64,000 bases of DNA from Enterobacter hormaechei ATCC 49162 (GTDB taxonomy: Bacteria > Pseudomonadota > Gammaproteobacteria > Enterobacterales > Enterobacteriaceae), in assembly GCF_001875655.1 (NCBI RefSeq), contig NZ_MKEQ01000001.1, forward strand, positions 3,348,001 through 3,412,000, given 5' to 3'. Below the pieces are notes generated by a model. The model did not search any database. It saw only the letters and a list, made by a program, of their open reading frames with translations, and was not told the origin of the DNA. The translations under genes were made by a program, and so were the position numbers. Shown piece after piece: positions 10,723 through 23,445 of this stretch (its first letter is position 1; every line of letters begins with the position of its first letter).

Positions 10723-13002
10723 ATGGATGATCAGTTAAAACAGAGCGCTCTCGATTTTCACGAGTTTCCTGTTCCGGGTAAAATCCAGGTATCCCCGACC
10801 AAACCGCTGGCGACCCAGCGCGATCTGGCGCTGGTCTACTCGCCAGGCGTAGCCGCTCCGTGCCTTGAAATCGAAAAAGATCCGCTGGCAGCGTACAAAT
10901 ATACCGCGCGCGGCAACCTGGTGGCCGTTATCTCTAACGGTACGGCGGTGCTGGGGTTAGGGAACATTGGCGCGCTGGCCGGTAAGCCGGTAATGGAAGG
11001 AAAGGGCGTTCTGTTTAAGAAATTTGCCGGTATCGACGTTTTCGATATCGAAGTGGACGAACTGGATCCGGATAAATTTATCAACGTGGTGGCGGCGCTG
11101 GAGCCGACCTTTGGCGGCATCAACCTGGAAGACATCAAAGCGCCGGAATGTTTCTATATCGAGCAGAAGCTGCGCGAGCGTATGAACATTCCCGTGTTCC
11201 ATGACGACCAGCACGGCACGGCGATCATCAGCACCGCCGCCATTCTGAACGGCCTGCGAGTGGTGGAGAAAAATCTCTCCGACGTGCGCATGGTGGTGTC
11301 CGGCGCAGGGGCAGCGGCCATCGCCTGTATGAACCTGCTGGTGGCGCTGGGGATGCAGAAACACAACATTGTGGTCTGCGACTCCAAGGGTGTGATCTAC
11401 AAAGACCGCGAGCCGAACATGGCGGAAACCAAAGCGGCCTATGCGGTGGAAGACGACGGCAAACGCACGCTTGAGGACGTGATTGACGGCGCGGACATTT
11501 TCCTCGGCTGTTCCGGCCCGAAAGTGCTGACCCAGGAGATGGTGCAGAAGATGGCGCGCGCGCCAATGATCCTGGCCCTGGCGAACCCGGAGCCGGAAAT
11601 TCTGCCGCCGCTGGCGAAAGCGGTGCGTGAAGATGCAATCATCTGTACGGGTCGTTCCGACTACCCGAACCAGGTGAACAACGTGCTTTGCTTCCCGTTC
11701 ATCTTCCGCGGTGCGCTGGACGTTGGCGCCACGGCAATCAACGAAGAGATGAAGCTTGCCGCCGTTCACGCTATTGCCGAGCTGGCGCATGCCGAGCAGA
11801 GCGAAGTGGTGGCCTCCGCCTATGGCGATCAGGATCTGAGCTTTGGTCCGGACTACATCATCCCTAAACCGTTCGACCCGCGTCTGATCGTGAAGATCGC
11901 GCCCGCGGTGGCAAAAGCGGCGATGGATTCCGGCGTGGCGATGCGCCCGATTGACGATTTCGATGCCTATGTCGATAAACTCACCGAGTTTGTCTACAAA
12001 ACCAACCTGTTTATGAAGCCGATCTTCTCCCAGGCGCGCGCCGACGCGAAGCGCGTGGTGCTGGCGGAAGGGGAAGAGGCGCGCGTGCTGCATGCCACGC
12101 AGGAGCTGATCACCTTAGGGCTGGCGAAACCGATCCTGATTGGTCGTCCGAGCGTGATCGAGATGCGTATCCAGAAGCTGGGCCTGCAAATTAAGCCGGG
12201 CGTCGACTTTGAGATCGTCAATAACGAATCCGATCCGCGCTTCAAAGAGTACTGGAACGAATACTATTCGATCATGAAGCGTCGCGGGATCACGCAGGAG
12301 CAGGCGCAGCGGGCGGTGATCAGCAACACTACGGTGATCGGCGCGATCATGGTTCACCGCGGTGAGGCGGATGCGCTGATCTGCGGCACCATCGGCGAGT
12401 ACCATGAGCACTTCAGCGTGGTGCAGGAGATCTTCGGCTATCGCGAGGGCGTCCATACTGCCGGGGCGATGAACGCGCTGCTGCTGCCGAGCGGCAACAC
12501 CTTTATCGCCGATACCTACGTCAACGACGATCCTTCTCCAGAGGAGCTGGCGGAAATCACCGTGATGGCGGCGGAAACCGTGCGCCGCTTTGGTATCGAG
12601 CCGAAAGTGGCGCTGCTGTCGCACTCTAACTTTGGCTCATCTAAATCCGCGGCGGCGTGCAAGATGCGCCAGACGCTGGAGCTGGTGCGTGAGCGCGCGC
12701 CGGAGCTGATGATTGACGGCGAGATGCACGGCGACGCCGCGCTGGTGGAGAGCATTCGTAATGAACGTATGCCGGACAGCCCGCTGAAAGGCTCGGCGAA
12801 CGTGCTGATTATGCCGAACGTGGAAGCGGCGCGTATCAGCTATAACCTGCTGCGCGTATCGAGTTCTGAAGGGGTGACCGTAGGGCCGGTGCTGATGGGG
12901 GTGTCGAAACCGGTACATGTGTTAACGCCGATTGCTTCCGTGCGTCGTATCGTCAACATGGTTGCGCTGGCGGTGGTGGAGGCGCAAACGCAGCCGCTGT
13001 AA
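10723..13002 (+). CDS. maeB: MaeB, NADP-dependent malic enzyme with PTA-like C-domain
   Basis: Oxidatively decarboxylates malate to pyruvate with NADP. It has 759 residues, identical to E. coli MaeB. The first ~430 residues are the malic enzyme part ([12 protein letters not shown], the catalytic [10 protein letters not shown], and the NAD(P) fold [16 protein letters not shown]). The last ~330 form a phosphotransacetylase-like domain ([37 protein letters not shown]), which in E. coli acts in oligomerisation and acetyl-CoA/PTA-linked regulation rather than catalysis. A good ribosome site (AAGGAAT) precedes the ATG. It is divergent from talA across 286 bases and is followed by REP units. Confidence 0.97.
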   Translation: MDDQLKQSALDFHEFPVPGKIQVSPTKPLATQRDLALVYSPGVAAPCLEIEKDPLAAYKYTARGNLVAVISNGTAVLGLGNIGALAGKPVMEGKGVLFKKFAGIDVFDIEVDELDPDKFINVVAALEPTFGGINLEDIKAPECFYIEQKLRERMNIPVFHDDQHGTAIISTAAILNGLRVVEKNLSDVRMVVSGAGAAAIACMNLLVALGMQKHNIVVCDSKGVIYKDREPNMAETKAAYAVEDDGKRTLEDVIDGADIFLGCSGPKVLTQEMVQKMARAPMILALANPEPEILPPLAKAVREDAIICTGRSDYPNQVNNVLCFPFIFRGALDVGATAINEEMKLAAVHAIAELAHAEQSEVVASAYGDQDLSFGPDYIIPKPFDPRLIVKIAPAVAKAAMDSGVAMRPIDDFDAYVDKLTEFVYKTNLFMKPIFSQARADAKRVVLAEGEEARVLHATQELITLGLAKPILIGRPSVIEMRIQKLGLQIKPGVDFEIVNNESDPRFKEYWNEYYSIMKRRGITQEQAQRAVISNTTVIGAIMVHRGEADALICGTIGEYHEHFSVVQEIFGYREGVHTAGAMNALLLPSGNTFIADTYVNDDPSPEELAEITVMAAETVRRFGIEPKVALLSHSNFGSSKSAAACKMRQTLELVRERAPELMIDGEMHGDAALVESIRNERMPDSPLKGSANVLIMPNVEAARISYNLLRVSSSEGVTVGPVLMGVSKPVHVLTPIASVRRIVNMVALAVVEAQTQPL

Positions 13003-13010
13003 GCGCTGCG

Positions 13011-13080
13011 TGTCGGGTGGCGCGTTCGCTTACCCGACCTACGGGACTCGTAGGCCGGATAAGCGCAGCGCCATCCGGCA
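13011..13080. repeat. two REP units (BIME) between maeB and hemF
   Basis: Two inverted REP palindromes: 13011-13042 (TGTCGGGTGGCGCGTTCGCT then TACCCGACCTAC) and 13050-13080 (GTAGGCCGGATAAGCGC then AGCGCCATCCGGCA). They fill the short gap between convergent maeB and hemF. This is the point where E. coli K-12 carries the eut operon. Confidence 0.88.
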
Positions 13081-13081
13081 G

Positions 13082-14856
<1,775 letters not shown>

Positions 14857-15068
14857 GCGGCCTGAATTGTAAAAATTGGGGTCCTGGTGTTATATCGTAT
14901 CGCGTTTTGCGTGACGACATTCCTTATTGAGAAATGTTTTACTTTTCATTTCAATACGTGACAAAGTGACATTATGCCAAATTTTGGCGAGTTTTTCCCC
15001 GGTTATTGGCTAAATGCCCTGTTCACGCCATAATCACTGTTTTTGAACCCGAAAAGGCGGTTAATACC

Positions 15069-15494
15069 ATGGAGATACGCGTTTTTCGCCAGGAAGATTT
15101 CGAAGAGGTGATCACCCTTTGGGAGCGCTGCGATCTGCTGCGTCCGTGGAACGATCCGGAAATGGACATTGAGCGGAAGGTGAATCACGACGTCAGTCTG
15201 TTTCTCGTCGCAGAGGTTAACGGCGAGGTGGTCGGGACGGTGATGGGCGGGTACGACGGCCACCGCGGGTCGGCTTACTATCTGGGCGTGCACCCGGAAT
15301 ACCGTGCGCGCGGCATTGCAAATGCGCTGCTTAACCGTCTGGAAAAGAAACTGATCGCCCGTGGCTGCCCGAAAATCCAGATTATGGTCCGGGAAGATAA
15401 CGACGTGGTGCTGGGTATGTATGAACGTCTGGGCTACGAGCACGCGGATGTACTGACGCTGGGTAAGCGCCTGATCGAAGATGAAGAGTACTGA
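15069..15494 (+). CDS. ypeA: YpeA, GNAT-family acetyltransferase
   Basis: Predicted N-acetyltransferase of the GNAT fold, 141 residues as in E. coli YpeA; its substrate is not known. Motif A, the acetyl-CoA pyrophosphate loop, reads [22 protein letters not shown] near residues 76-97, with the R-G-x-A core. The downstream strand [21 protein letters not shown] is typical of the family. The ATG at 15069 gives the family-typical N-terminus [11 protein letters not shown]; the frame is open upstream to 15006 but that extension has no ribosome site. It overlaps yfeZ by 14 bases. Confidence 0.92.
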   Translation: MEIRVFRQEDFEEVITLWERCDLLRPWNDPEMDIERKVNHDVSLFLVAEVNGEVVGTVMGGYDGHRGSAYYLGVHPEYRARGIANALLNRLEKKLIARGCPKIQIMVREDNDVVLGMYERLGYEHADVLTLGKRLIEDEEY

Positions 15495-15930
15495 ATTCCA
15501 CCCTGGCGACTATGATGTTCACGGTCGTCTGCGTCTGCCTTTTTTGTTCTGGTGCGTTCTGCTGTTGCAGGCCAGAACCTGGGTGCTGTTCGTGATGGCT
15601 GGCGCGTCGCGCGGGCAGGGCGATACGTTACTGAATCTCTTTTATCCCGATCACGATGCGTTCTGGCTGGGATTGCTGCCCGGTGTACCGGCGGTTCTGG
15701 CGTTCCTGTGCAGCGGTCGGCGGCAGGCTCTCCCGCGATTCTGGCGCGCGCTTCGCTGGCTGTTGATCCTGGCGCAGGTTGTGCTCCTGGTCTGGCAGCC
15801 CGTGCTCTGGCTGTACGGCGAGCCGCTTTCCGGTATCGGGATTGCGCTGGTGGTGGCGGATATTGTCGCGCTGCTGTGGCTGGTCACGAATCCCCGTTTA
15901 CGCGCCTGTTTTACGCAAGAGTCAGATTAA
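15481..15930 (+). CDS. yfeZ: YfeZ, DUF2919 inner-membrane protein
   Basis: Small integral membrane protein of unknown function, 149 residues (E. coli YfeZ 151). About four hydrophobic segments are visible: near 20-40 ([20 protein letters not shown]), 62-80, 90-110 ([20 protein letters not shown]) and 118-138 ([18 protein letters not shown]). The start ATG lies within the last codons of ypeA, so the pair should be co-transcribed and translationally coupled. Nothing in the sequence points to a substrate. Confidence 0.88.
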   Translation: MKSTEFHPGDYDVHGRLRLPFLFWCVLLLQARTWVLFVMAGASRGQGDTLLNLFYPDHDAFWLGLLPGVPAVLAFLCSGRRQALPRFWRALRWLLILAQVVLLVWQPVLWLYGEPLSGIGIALVVADIVALLWLVTNPRLRACFTQESD

Positions 15931-15933
15931 AAC

Positions 15934-15961
15934 GGCACTTTTTGCCGATACCGCACTCCAA
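15934..15961 (+). promoter_or_regulatory. candidate sigma-E promoter of yfeY
   Basis: GGCACTT at 15934-15940 and TCCAA at 15957-15961 are separated by 16 bases. This fits the sigma-E pattern GGAACTT-N16-TCAAA with one mismatch in each box. yfeY belongs to the sigma-E regulon in E. coli, which makes the match meaningful. It was found by eye only. Confidence 0.42.
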
Positions 15962-15993
15962 CAAGCGTTGATTTATTACGTAAGGACGTCTCA

Positions 15994-16569
15994 ATGAAAT
16001 CGCTGCGTTTACTTTTATGCGCTCTTCCGCTGGCGTTAACCGGCTGTTCCACGCTCTCATCCATCAACTGGTCGGCGGCCTATCCGTGGAACTGGTTTGG
16101 CTCCTCAACGGAGGTGACCGAGCAGGGCGTGGGCAAAATCACCGCCGCGACGGCGCTGGATCAGGACGCCATTCAGGATGCCATCGGCAGTGATTATCGC
16201 CTGCGCAGCGGCATGAAAACCGAGAACGGCAACATTGTGCGCTATTTCGAAGCGTTGAAAGACGACAAGGTAGCGATGGTCATTAACGGCGATAACGGCA
16301 CGGTCAACCGCATTGCGGTGATGGATGAAGAGATCCCGACCTCGGGTGGCGTGAAAGTGGGGACGCCGTTTGGCGAGCTGTATCAAAAAGCGTTTGGCCA
16401 CTGCGCCAGTGTGCCGTCGGATGACAGCGTGGCGGTCGAGTGTAAGGCCGACGGTAGCCAGCACATCAGCTACGTTTTCAGCGGCACCTGGAACGGTCCG
16501 GAAGGGTTAATGCCGTCTGACGACACCCTGAAAAAGTGGAAAGTGAGCAAAATTATCTGGAAGCAGTAA
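15994..16569 (+). CDS. yfeY: YfeY, sigma-E-regulated lipoprotein
   Basis: Predicted lipoprotein of 191 residues. The signal peptide MKSLRLLLCALPLALTGCST ends in the lipobox LTGC, so Cys17 should be lipidated; the next residue (Ser) favours outer-membrane sorting. The mature domain has two cysteines (FGHCASV and VECKADG) that may form a disulfide. Function is unknown; in E. coli it belongs to the envelope-stress (RpoE) regulon. The ribosome site AAGGA lies 7 bases before the ATG. A rho-independent terminator follows at 16623-16650. Confidence 0.92.
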   Translation: MKSLRLLLCALPLALTGCSTLSSINWSAAYPWNWFGSSTEVTEQGVGKITAATALDQDAIQDAIGSDYRLRSGMKTENGNIVRYFEALKDDKVAMVINGDNGTVNRIAVMDEEIPTSGGVKVGTPFGELYQKAFGHCASVPSDDSVAVECKADGSQHISYVFSGTWNGPEGLMPSDDTLKKWKVSKIIWKQ

Positions 16570-16613
16570 TTTGCGCCTGAGCAAGCCGCCTCGCTGAAAT
16601 CCAGGTATAATAG

Positions 16614-17561
<948 letters not shown>

Positions 17562-17562
17562 T

Positions 17563-17600
17563 GCCCCTCACCCTGACCCTCTCCCCACAGGGGAGAGGGG
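17563..17600. repeat. dispersed CCCTC palindrome directly after yfeX
   Basis: Begins one base after the yfeX stop with a CCCCTCACCCTGA lead, then a perfect ten-base stem CCCTCTCCCC (17577-17586) / GGGGAGAGGG (17590-17599) and a three-base loop. Related elements lie after glk and after yfcZ in this window. It is followed by AAAA rather than T, so it is probably an mRNA 3'-end stabilising palindrome. Confidence 0.8.
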
Positions 17601-17638
17601 AAAAATGCCTTATTCCCTTTTCTGCTTCTAAATCACCA

Positions 17639-17657
17639 AACGGTATATAAAACCGTT
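17639..17657 (+). promoter_or_regulatory. candidate CysB-region inverted repeat upstream of cysP
   Basis: AACGGT (17639-17644) and ACCGTT (17652-17657) flank an AT-rich spacer, about 65-85 bases before the cysP start. CysB activates cysPUWA in E. coli and Salmonella from sites in this interval, with loosely conserved AT-rich symmetry. The repeat is real; its link to CysB is inference. Confidence 0.35.
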
Positions 17658-17723
17658 ACTCCTTTAGACTCCGTTATAAATATTATGACTATAAGATAGT
17701 CATCACATTTATAAGGGTGCGCA

Positions 17724-18737
17724 ATGACCGTTACTGTACTGAAAAAAGGATCGCTGGCACTGGCAGGTTTACTGCTGGTGGCACAGGCGCAGGCAACCGA
17801 GTTGCTGAACAGTTCTTATGATGTTTCGCGCGAGCTGTTTGCTGCCCTTAATCCCGCATTTGAACAGCAGTGGGCGAAAGAGAATAACGGCGACAAGCTG
17901 ACCATCAAACAATCTCACGCGGGATCATCCAAACAGGCGCTGGCTATTTTGCAGGGGCTGAAAGCGGATGTGGTGACCTACAACCAGGTGACTGACGTGC
18001 AGATCCTGCACGACAAAGGCAAGCTGATCCCGGCGGACTGGCAAAGTCGTCTGCCGAACAACAGCTCGCCGTTCTATTCCACCATGGGCTTCCTGGTGCG
18101 CAAGGGCAACCCGAAAAACATCCACGACTGGAACGACCTGGTGCGTTCTGACGTCAAGCTGATCTTCCCGAATCCGAAAACCTCCGGTAACGCGCGTTAT
18201 ACCTATCTGGCGGCGTGGGGCGCAGCGGACAAAGCGGACGGTAACGATAAAGCGAAAACCGAACAGTTTATGACCCAGTTCCTGAAAAACGTCGAAGTGT
18301 TTGATACCGGCGGTCGGGGTGCTACCACCACCTTCGCCGAACGCGGGCTGGGCGACGTGCTGATCAGCTTTGAATCTGAAGTGAATAACATCCGCAAGCA
18401 GTACGAAGCGCAGGGTTTTGAGGTCGTTATCCCGAAAACCAATATTCTGGCCGAGTTCCCGGTGGCGTGGGTGGATAAAAACGTCAAAGCCAACGGCACG
18501 GAGAAAGCGGCAAAAGCCTACCTCAACTATCTGTACAGCCCGCAGGCGCAGACGGTGATCACCGACTACTACTATCGCGTCAACAATCCGGACGTGATGA
18601 ACAAGTTGAAAGACAAATTCCCGCAGACCGAACTGTTCCGCGTGGAAGACCATTTCGGCGCCTGGCCTGAGGTGATGAAAACGCATTTTGCCAGCGGCGG
18701 TGAGTTAGATAAATTGCTGGCGGCGGGGCGTAAGTAA
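17724..18737 (+). CDS. cysP: CysP, periplasmic thiosulfate/sulfate-binding protein
   Basis: Solute receptor of the CysPUWA ABC importer. It has 337 residues (E. coli 338) with a Sec signal peptide ([19 protein letters not shown] then TE) so the mature protein is periplasmic. Family blocks include [37 protein letters not shown] (the oxyanion-binding loop), [18 protein letters not shown], and [19 protein letters not shown]. It heads the operon: its TAA shares one base with the cysU ATG. Expected control is by CysB with acetylserine; see the inverted repeat upstream. Confidence 0.96.
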   Translation: MTVTVLKKGSLALAGLLLVAQAQATELLNSSYDVSRELFAALNPAFEQQWAKENNGDKLTIKQSHAGSSKQALAILQGLKADVVTYNQVTDVQILHDKGKLIPADWQSRLPNNSSPFYSTMGFLVRKGNPKNIHDWNDLVRSDVKLIFPNPKTSGNARYTYLAAWGAADKADGNDKAKTEQFMTQFLKNVEVFDTGGRGATTTFAERGLGDVLISFESEVNNIRKQYEAQGFEVVIPKTNILAEFPVAWVDKNVKANGTEKAAKAYLNYLYSPQAQTVITDYYYRVNNPDVMNKLKDKFPQTELFRVEDHFGAWPEVMKTHFASGGELDKLLAAGRK

Positions 18738-19570
18738 TGTTTGCAGTCTCGACAAAACGCGTGCTGCCGGGCTTTACCTTAAGCCTCGGGACCAGCCTGC
18801 TGTTCGTCTGTCTGATTTTATTGTTACCGCTCAGCGCGCTGGTAATGCAGGTTGCTGAGATGAGCTGGTCCCAGTACTGGGAAGTGGTCACCAACCCACA
18901 GGTGGTGGCGGCATACAAAGTGACGCTGCTTTCGGCGTTTGTGGCCTCGATTTTTAACGGCGTGTTTGGCCTGCTGATGGCGTGGATCTTAACCCGCTAC
19001 CGCTTTCCGGGGCGTACGCTGCTCGACGCGCTGATGGATCTGCCGTTTGCGCTGCCTACTGCGGTGGCCGGTTTGACGCTGGCGTCGCTGTTCTCGGTGA
19101 ACGGGTTTTACGGCGAATGGCTGGCGAAGTTTGATATTAAAGTGACCTATACCTGGCTCGGTATCGCGGTGGCGATGGCCTTCACCAGCATCCCGTTTGT
19201 GGTGCGTACCGTGCAGCCGGTGCTGGAAGAGTTAGGCCCGGAATACGAAGAGGCCGCAGAAACCCTCGGCGCCACGCGCTGGCAGAGTTTCCGTAAGGTT
19301 GTGCTGCCGGAACTGTCTCCGGCCTTGCTGGCGGGAGTGGCGCTCTCCTTTACCCGCAGCCTCGGCGAATTTGGCGCGGTTATTTTTATCGCCGGGAACA
19401 TCGCGTGGAAAACGGAAGTAACCTCGCTGATGATTTTTGTCCGTTTGCAGGAGTTTGATTATCCGGCCGCGAGCGCGATTGCCTCGGTGATCCTTGCCGC
19501 GTCGCTGTTGCTGCTGTTCTCGATTAACACTCTGCAAAGTCGCTTTGGTCGACGTGTGGTAGGTCACTGA
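18737..19570 (+). CDS. cysU: CysU (CysT), sulfate/thiosulfate ABC permease
   Basis: Inner-membrane permease that pairs with CysW. The 277-residue protein has the usual six hydrophobic segments and the BPD_transp_1 loop that contacts CysA (EEAAETLGATRWQSFRKVVLP near residues 172-192). The neighbouring LSPALLAGVALSFTRSLGEF block is the sulfate/molybdate permease signature. It overlaps cysP by one base at its start and cysW by one base at its end, so the operon is tightly coupled. The length equals that of E. coli CysU. Confidence 0.96.
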   Translation: MFAVSTKRVLPGFTLSLGTSLLFVCLILLLPLSALVMQVAEMSWSQYWEVVTNPQVVAAYKVTLLSAFVASIFNGVFGLLMAWILTRYRFPGRTLLDALMDLPFALPTAVAGLTLASLFSVNGFYGEWLAKFDIKVTYTWLGIAVAMAFTSIPFVVRTVQPVLEELGPEYEEAAETLGATRWQSFRKVVLPELSPALLAGVALSFTRSLGEFGAVIFIAGNIAWKTEVTSLMIFVRLQEFDYPAASAIASVILAASLLLLFSINTLQSRFGRRVVGH

Positions 19571-20445
19571 TGGCGGAAGTTACGCAATTGAAGCGCTATG
19601 ACGCACCCCGCATCAACTGGGGTAAATGGTTTTTAATTGGTACCGGCGTGCTGGTTTCAACGTTAATTCTCGTCGTACCAACGGTTTATATCTTTGTTCA
19701 TGCGTTCAGTGAGGGGCTGATGCCTGCGCTGAACAACCTGGCCGATCCGGACATGCTCCACGCCATCTGGCTGACGGTGATGATTGCCCTGATCACCGTC
19801 CCGGTGAATCTGGTGTTTGGCGTATTGCTGGCCTGGCTGGTAACGCGCTTTAACTTCCCGGGGCGTCAGCTACTGCTGACCCTGCTGGATATCCCGTTTG
19901 CGGTGTCGCCGGTGGTGGCGGGCCTGGTTTATCTGCTCTTCTACGGCTCCAACGGTCCGCTGGGCGGCTGGCTGGATGAGCACGACCTGCAAATTATGTT
20001 CGCATGGCCGGGAATGGTACTGGTGACGGTCTTTGTCACCTGTCCGTTCGTGGTACGCGAACTGGTGCCGGTGATGCTCAGCCAGGGCAGCCATGAAGAT
20101 GAAGCCGCGGTGCTGCTCGGCGCTTCCGGCTGGCAGATGTTCCGCCGCGTCACGCTGCCGAATATTCGCTGGGCGCTGCTTTACGGCGTGGTGTTGACCA
20201 ACGCCCGTGCGATTGGCGAGTTCGGTGCCGTATCCGTCGTCTCCGGTTCCATTCGGGGTGAAACCCTGTCGCTGCCGTTACAGATTGAATTATTACAGCA
20301 GGACTACAACACCATCGGCTCGTTTACTGCCGCAGCGTTGCTGACGCTGATGGCCATTTTGACCCTGTTTTTGAAGAGTGTGGTGCAGTGGCGTTTAGAG
20401 AATCAGGAAAAACGTCAGCATCAGGAGGGAAATCATGAGCATTGA
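19570..20445 (+). CDS. cysW: CysW, sulfate/thiosulfate ABC permease
   Basis: Second permease subunit, 291 residues as in E. coli. Six membrane spans can be followed, starting [20 protein letters not shown]. The EAA-type loop is [21 protein letters not shown] near 177-197, with the signature [18 protein letters not shown] after it. The C-terminus is charged ([15 protein letters not shown]) and overlaps cysA by 11 bases. The ATG shares one base with the cysU stop codon. Confidence 0.96.
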   Translation: MAEVTQLKRYDAPRINWGKWFLIGTGVLVSTLILVVPTVYIFVHAFSEGLMPALNNLADPDMLHAIWLTVMIALITVPVNLVFGVLLAWLVTRFNFPGRQLLLTLLDIPFAVSPVVAGLVYLLFYGSNGPLGGWLDEHDLQIMFAWPGMVLVTVFVTCPFVVRELVPVMLSQGSHEDEAAVLLGASGWQMFRRVTLPNIRWALLYGVVLTNARAIGEFGAVSVVSGSIRGETLSLPLQIELLQQDYNTIGSFTAAALLTLMAILTLFLKSVVQWRLENQEKRQHQEGNHEH

Positions 20446-21529
20446 GATTGCCAATATTAAGAAGTCTTTTGGTCGCACCCAGGTGCTGAATGATATCTCG
20501 CTGGATATCCCTTCCGGACAAATGGTGGCGCTGTTGGGGCCGTCTGGCTCCGGTAAAACCACGCTGCTGCGTATTATCGCCGGGCTTGAACACCAGACCA
20601 GCGGACACATCCGCTTCCACGGCACCGACGTGAGCCGCCTGCATGCCCGCGACCGTAAAGTGGGCTTTGTATTCCAGCATTACGCGCTGTTCCGCCATAT
20701 GACGGTATTCGACAACATCGCGTTTGGCCTGACCGTGCTGCCGCGTCGTGAGCGTCCGAATGCTGCCACCATCAAAGCGAAAGTGACCAAACTGCTTGAG
20801 ATGGTGCAGCTTGCCCATCTGGCGGACCGCTTCCCGGCACAGCTTTCCGGCGGGCAGAAGCAGCGTGTGGCGCTGGCGCGCGCGTTAGCCGTTGAACCGC
20901 AAATTCTGCTGCTGGACGAACCGTTCGGCGCGCTGGATGCCCAGGTGCGAAAAGAGCTGCGCCGCTGGCTGCGTCAGCTGCATGAGGAACTCCAGTTCAC
21001 CAGCGTTTTCGTCACCCACGATCAGGAAGAGGCGATGGAAGTGGCCGACCGCGTGGTGGTGATGAGTCAGGGCAACATTGAGCAGGTTGACGAGCCAGAG
21101 CAGCTCTGGCGTGAACCGGCGACCCGCTTTGTGCTGGAGTTTATGGGGGAAGTAAACCGCCTTCAGGGCACCATTCGCGGGGGGCAGTTCCACGTTGGTG
21201 CGCACCGCTGGCCGCTGGGGTATACCTCAGCACATCAGGGGCCGGTCGATCTGTTCCTGCGTCCGTGGGAAGTGGATGTCAGCCGCCGTACCAGCCTGGA
21301 TTCACCGCTTCCGGTGCAGGTGCTGGAAGCTAGCCCTAAAGGTCACTACACCCAATTGGTAGTACAGCCCCTGGGCTGGTACACCGAGCCGCTGACCGTG
21401 GTTATGCGTGACGACGTGCCGCCGCACCGGGGCGAACGCCTGTTTGTGGGTCTGCAACACGCGCGCATTTATCACGGCAACGAGCGCATCGAGACGCGCG
21501 AGGATATTGCTCTGGCGGAATCAGCCTGA
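20435..21529 (+). CDS. cysA: CysA, sulfate/thiosulfate ABC transporter ATPase
   Basis: ATP-hydrolysing subunit of the sulfate/thiosulfate importer, 364 residues. Walker [13 protein letters not shown] (near 35-46), Q-loop [12 protein letters not shown] signature [15 protein letters not shown], Walker [13 protein letters not shown] and the H-loop [12 protein letters not shown] are all intact. The C-terminal ~110 residues form the TOBE-type regulatory domain ([20 protein letters not shown]). A ribosome site (GGAGG) sits within the end of cysW. Two REP units separate it from cysM, which may reduce read-through or stabilise the upstream message. Confidence 0.97.
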   Translation: MSIEIANIKKSFGRTQVLNDISLDIPSGQMVALLGPSGSGKTTLLRIIAGLEHQTSGHIRFHGTDVSRLHARDRKVGFVFQHYALFRHMTVFDNIAFGLTVLPRRERPNAATIKAKVTKLLEMVQLAHLADRFPAQLSGGQKQRVALARALAVEPQILLLDEPFGALDAQVRKELRRWLRQLHEELQFTSVFVTHDQEEAMEVADRVVVMSQGNIEQVDEPEQLWREPATRFVLEFMGEVNRLQGTIRGGQFHVGAHRWPLGYTSAHQGPVDLFLRPWEVDVSRRTSLDSPLPVQVLEASPKGHYTQLVVQPLGWYTEPLTVVMRDDVPPHRGERLFVGLQHARIYHGNERIETREDIALAESA

Positions 21530-21549
21530 TAGGTTATTAGTATGTTTAT

Positions 21550-21633
21550 CGCCCGGTGGCGCTACGCTGACCGGGCCTACAGTTATCACTGCGTCTTGTA
21601 GGCCGGGTAAGCTAAGCGCCACCCGGCTTTTTT
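21550..21633. repeat. two REP units (BIME) between cysA and cysM
   Basis: REP-like palindromes at 21550-21580 (CGCCCGGTGGCGCTACGC then TGACCGGGCCTAC) and 21598-21627 (GTAGGCCGGGTAAGCTAAGC then GCCACCCGGC), in opposite orientation. The second ends in a run of six T, so the element can also act as a terminator on the plus strand, just before the cysM start. Confidence 0.88.
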
Positions 21634-21647
21634 ATTGAGTAAAAATC

Positions 21648-22559
21648 GTGAATACACTCGAACACACCATCGGCAACACCCCTCTGGTCAAACTTCAGCG
21701 CATGGGGTGTGACAACGGCAGCGAAATCTGGGTCAAACTTGAAGGCAATAACCCGGCGGGGTCGGTAAAAGACCGGGCGGCACTGTCGATGATTGTCCAG
21801 GCCGAAAAGCGCGGCGAGATAAAGCCCGGCGACGTGCTGATCGAAGCCACCAGCGGTAATACCGGCATTGCGCTGGCGATGATTGCCGCCCTGAAAGGCT
21901 ATCGCATGAAGCTGCTGATGCCGGATAACATGAGCCAGGAGCGCCGGGCCGCCATGCGCGCGTATGGGGCCGAGCTGATTCTGGTGAGCAAAGAGCAGGG
22001 GATGGAAGGGGCACGCGACCTGGCGTTAGCGATGGCCGAGCGCGGGGAAGGCAAGCTGCTCGACCAGTTCAACAACCCGGACAACCCGTACGCGCACTAC
22101 ACCACCACCGGCCCGGAAATCTGGCAGCAAACCGACGGACGCATCACCCACTTTGTCTCCAGCATGGGGACTACGGGCACAATCACCGGTGTGTCCCGTT
22201 TTCTGCGCGAGCAGGAAAAAGCGGTCACTATTGTGGGCCTCCAGCCGGAGGAGGGGAGCAGCATACCGGGCATTCGTCGCTGGCCAGCGGAGTATATGCC
22301 GGGCATCTTTAATGCGCAGCTTGTGGATCAGGTGCTGGATATTCACCAGCGTGAGGCGGAAAATACCATGCGTGAGCTGGCCGTGCGTGAAGGTATCTTC
22401 TGCGGCGTCAGCTCTGGTGGTGCCGTAGCGGGCGCGATCCGGGTGGCCAAGTCCACGCCGGGGGCGGTGGTCGTCGCGATTATTTGCGATCGCGGCGATC
22501 GCTACCTGTCTACCGGTGTCTTTGGTGAAGAGAGTTATTCGCAGGGGGCGGGGATCTAA
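21648..22559 (+). CDS. cysM: CysM, O-acetylserine sulfhydrylase B
   Basis: PLP enzyme that makes cysteine from O-acetylserine and sulfide, or S-sulfocysteine from thiosulfate. It has 303 residues, as in E. coli. The PLP lysine is in [15 protein letters not shown] near residue 41; the substrate loop [11 protein letters not shown] and the phosphate-binding [13 protein letters not shown] are present. The start is GTG at 21648, as in E. coli CysM (family N-terminus [18 protein letters not shown]). The thiosulfate route fits its position after cysPUWA. pdxK begins only five bases after its stop codon. Confidence 0.96.
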   Translation: MNTLEHTIGNTPLVKLQRMGCDNGSEIWVKLEGNNPAGSVKDRAALSMIVQAEKRGEIKPGDVLIEATSGNTGIALAMIAALKGYRMKLLMPDNMSQERRAAMRAYGAELILVSKEQGMEGARDLALAMAERGEGKLLDQFNNPDNPYAHYTTTGPEIWQQTDGRITHFVSSMGTTGTITGVSRFLREQEKAVTIVGLQPEEGSSIPGIRRWPAEYMPGIFNAQLVDQVLDIHQREAENTMRELAVREGIFCGVSSGGAVAGAIRVAKSTPGAVVVAIICDRGDRYLSTGVFGEESYSQGAGI

Positions 22560-22564
22560 GCGTC

Positions 22565-23401
22565 ATGGAGATGATTTTATTCCGGGATAACACCCGGGCG
22601 CAGCAAACCGATATTGTCGCCGTTCAGTCGCAGGTGGTGTACGGCAGCGTGGGTAACAGTATAGCGGTGCCGAATATTCGCACCCACCGGCTGAACGTTA
22701 CCGCCGTGCCGACGGTGCTGTTCAGCAATACGCCGCATTACGACACTTTCTACGGCGGTGTGATCCCGGATGAGTGGTTCAGCGGCTACCTGAAGGCGCT
22801 GGAAGAGCGCGAGATCCTGCGCGAGCTAAAAGCGGTCACTACCGGCTATATGGGCAGCGCCAGCCAGATCGTGCTGCTGGCGCAGTGGCTGAAGGCGATC
22901 AAAGTACAACACCCCGATCTCCTGGTGCTGGTTGACCCGGTAATCGGGGACATCGACAGCGGGATGTACGTGAAGCCTGATATTCCTGAAGCCTACCGTG
23001 AGCATCTGTTGCCGCTGGCCCAGGGCATAACGCCTAACGTGTTTGAGCTGGAAGTGTTGAGTGGTAAACCGTGCCGTACGCCAGAGAGCGCCATTGCCGC
23101 CGCGCAGGGGCTGCTGTCCGACTCGCTGAAATGGGTGGCTATCACCAGCGCGCCAGTGGCCGACGATCCGCAGAATATTCACGTCGTGCTGGTAAGTGAA
23201 GAGGGGGTTACCGTAAGCGCGCACCCGCGCGTAGAGACGGATCTGAAAGGAACGGGCGATCTGTTCTGTTCAGAGCTGGTCAGCGGTATTGTCGGCGGGA
23301 AAACCGTGGCTGACGCCATTCGCATGGCGGGAGATCGGGTGACTGACGTTATGATCTATACGCAGTCGAAAGGCTATGACGAGCTTATCCTGCCTGCATA
23401 A
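22565..23401 (+). CDS. pdxK: PdxK, pyridoxine/pyridoxal/pyridoxamine kinase
   Basis: Phosphorylates B6 vitamers in the PLP salvage pathway. The 278-residue protein (E. coli 283) carries [19 protein letters not shown] near residue 18, the [12 protein letters not shown] block, [17 protein letters not shown], and the ribokinase-family anion-hole motif [16 protein letters not shown] near 233 with the catalytic Asp. The first ~15 residues differ from E. coli PdxK, so the exact start is less sure; the ATG at 22565 is the only good choice after the cysM stop. The five-base gap implies co-transcription with cysM. In E. coli K-12 the two genes are separated by yfeK and yfeS. Confidence 0.93.
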   Translation: MEMILFRDNTRAQQTDIVAVQSQVVYGSVGNSIAVPNIRTHRLNVTAVPTVLFSNTPHYDTFYGGVIPDEWFSGYLKALEEREILRELKAVTTGYMGSASQIVLLAQWLKAIKVQHPDLLVLVDPVIGDIDSGMYVKPDIPEAYREHLLPLAQGITPNVFELEVLSGKPCRTPESAIAAAQGLLSDSLKWVAITSAPVADDPQNIHVVLVSEEGVTVSAHPRVETDLKGTGDLFCSELVSGIVGGKTVADAIRMAGDRVTDVMIYTQSKGYDELILPA

Positions 23402-23402
23402 A

Positions 23403-23431
23403 CAAAAATAGCGCCCGAAGGCGCCATTTTT
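23403..23431. terminator. bidirectional terminator between pdxK and crr
   Basis: Stem GCGCC (23411-23415) / GGCGC (23420-23424) with a CGAA loop, flanked by an A-rich side and a TTTTT side. It can serve convergent pdxK and crr. Confidence 0.75.
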
Positions 23432-23445
23432 CTGTGCGGCAAGAA

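Noticed and set aside
10957..12093. 378-codon open frame on the minus strand
   Set aside because: It is antisense to maeB, has His/Arg/Val-biased composition and no ribosome site or family similarity.
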